Source: CAG-390 sp045541375 (GTDB lineage Bacteria; Bacillota; Clostridia; Oscillospirales; CAG-272). From it: DNA of 5,284 nt. The notes under the pieces are model-generated. The model made no database searches. It was not told the origin of the DNA and was given only the letters and a program-made list of their open reading frames with translations. The position numbers were made by a program, and so were the translations under genes. Numbering within the stretch: the stretch's first letter is position 1; every line of letters starts with the position of its first letter. Of the stretch, positions 5,263-5,284 are shown in pieces. The stretch is from assembly GCA_045541375.1 (NCBI GenBank), contig JAZQJB010000057.1:1-5284 (forward strand), read 5' to 3'.

Positions 5263-5284
5263 ATTATGGTCAACTGGGGCCATT

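Noticed and set aside
5266..5284. Leaderless plus-strand coding start at the ATG at 5266
   Set aside because: The ATG lies only four bases after the -10, upstream of the expected transcription start, with no ribosome binding site and just six codons visible.

Overview
The window looks like a piece of an anaerobic, low-to-medium GC Bacillota (Clostridia-type) chromosome. The signs are strong AGGAGG-type Shine-Dalgarno sites, sigma-A promoters with 17-bp spacers, AT-rich spacers between genes, a U-tract hairpin terminator, and a sugar-ABC-transporter gene order typical of gut Clostridia. This assignment is an inference from style; no taxonomic marker gene is present.

Layout, mostly on the minus strand and read right to left. 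At the right edge, 5144-5262 is a divergent intergenic region. A strong minus-strand promoter (5144-5172) drives a small gene for a membrane-anchored protein of unknown function (4384-5109), which is closed by a good intrinsic terminator (4328-4368). A perfect-consensus plus-strand promoter (5234-5262) fires out of the window toward something whose first bases are all that is visible, possibly a tRNA or other stable RNA. From 3832 to 4327 there is about 500 bp with no convincing gene. It is AT-rich and unusually full of dyad symmetries, including two related 15-bp perfect palindromes that differ only by a compensating base-pair swap, and helically phased direct repeats. A promoter at 3803-3831 then starts a transcript with a long (about 265 nt), GC-rich, strongly structured leader (3531-3796). 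The leader precedes a very large (1148-aa) secreted solute-binding protein gene (84-3530). Forty bases after that gene's stop, a new ribosome-binding site and start codon open a second gene, of which only 14 codons are in the window (1-43). By gene order this second gene is probably the first permease of the transporter.

Working model: the 84-3530 product captures a carbohydrate or carbohydrate derivative outside the cell. Its N-terminal half carries two mutually similar beta-sandwich-like modules and a helical linker, and its C-terminal half is an ordinary extracellular solute-binding domain. It would deliver substrate to permeases encoded further left. Expression may be controlled at the promoter (a near-palindrome with a central CG overlaps the -10 and start site) and in the structured leader, which matches no riboswitch class I can recall. 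The leader and the upstream palindrome cluster are the best candidates for something undescribed.
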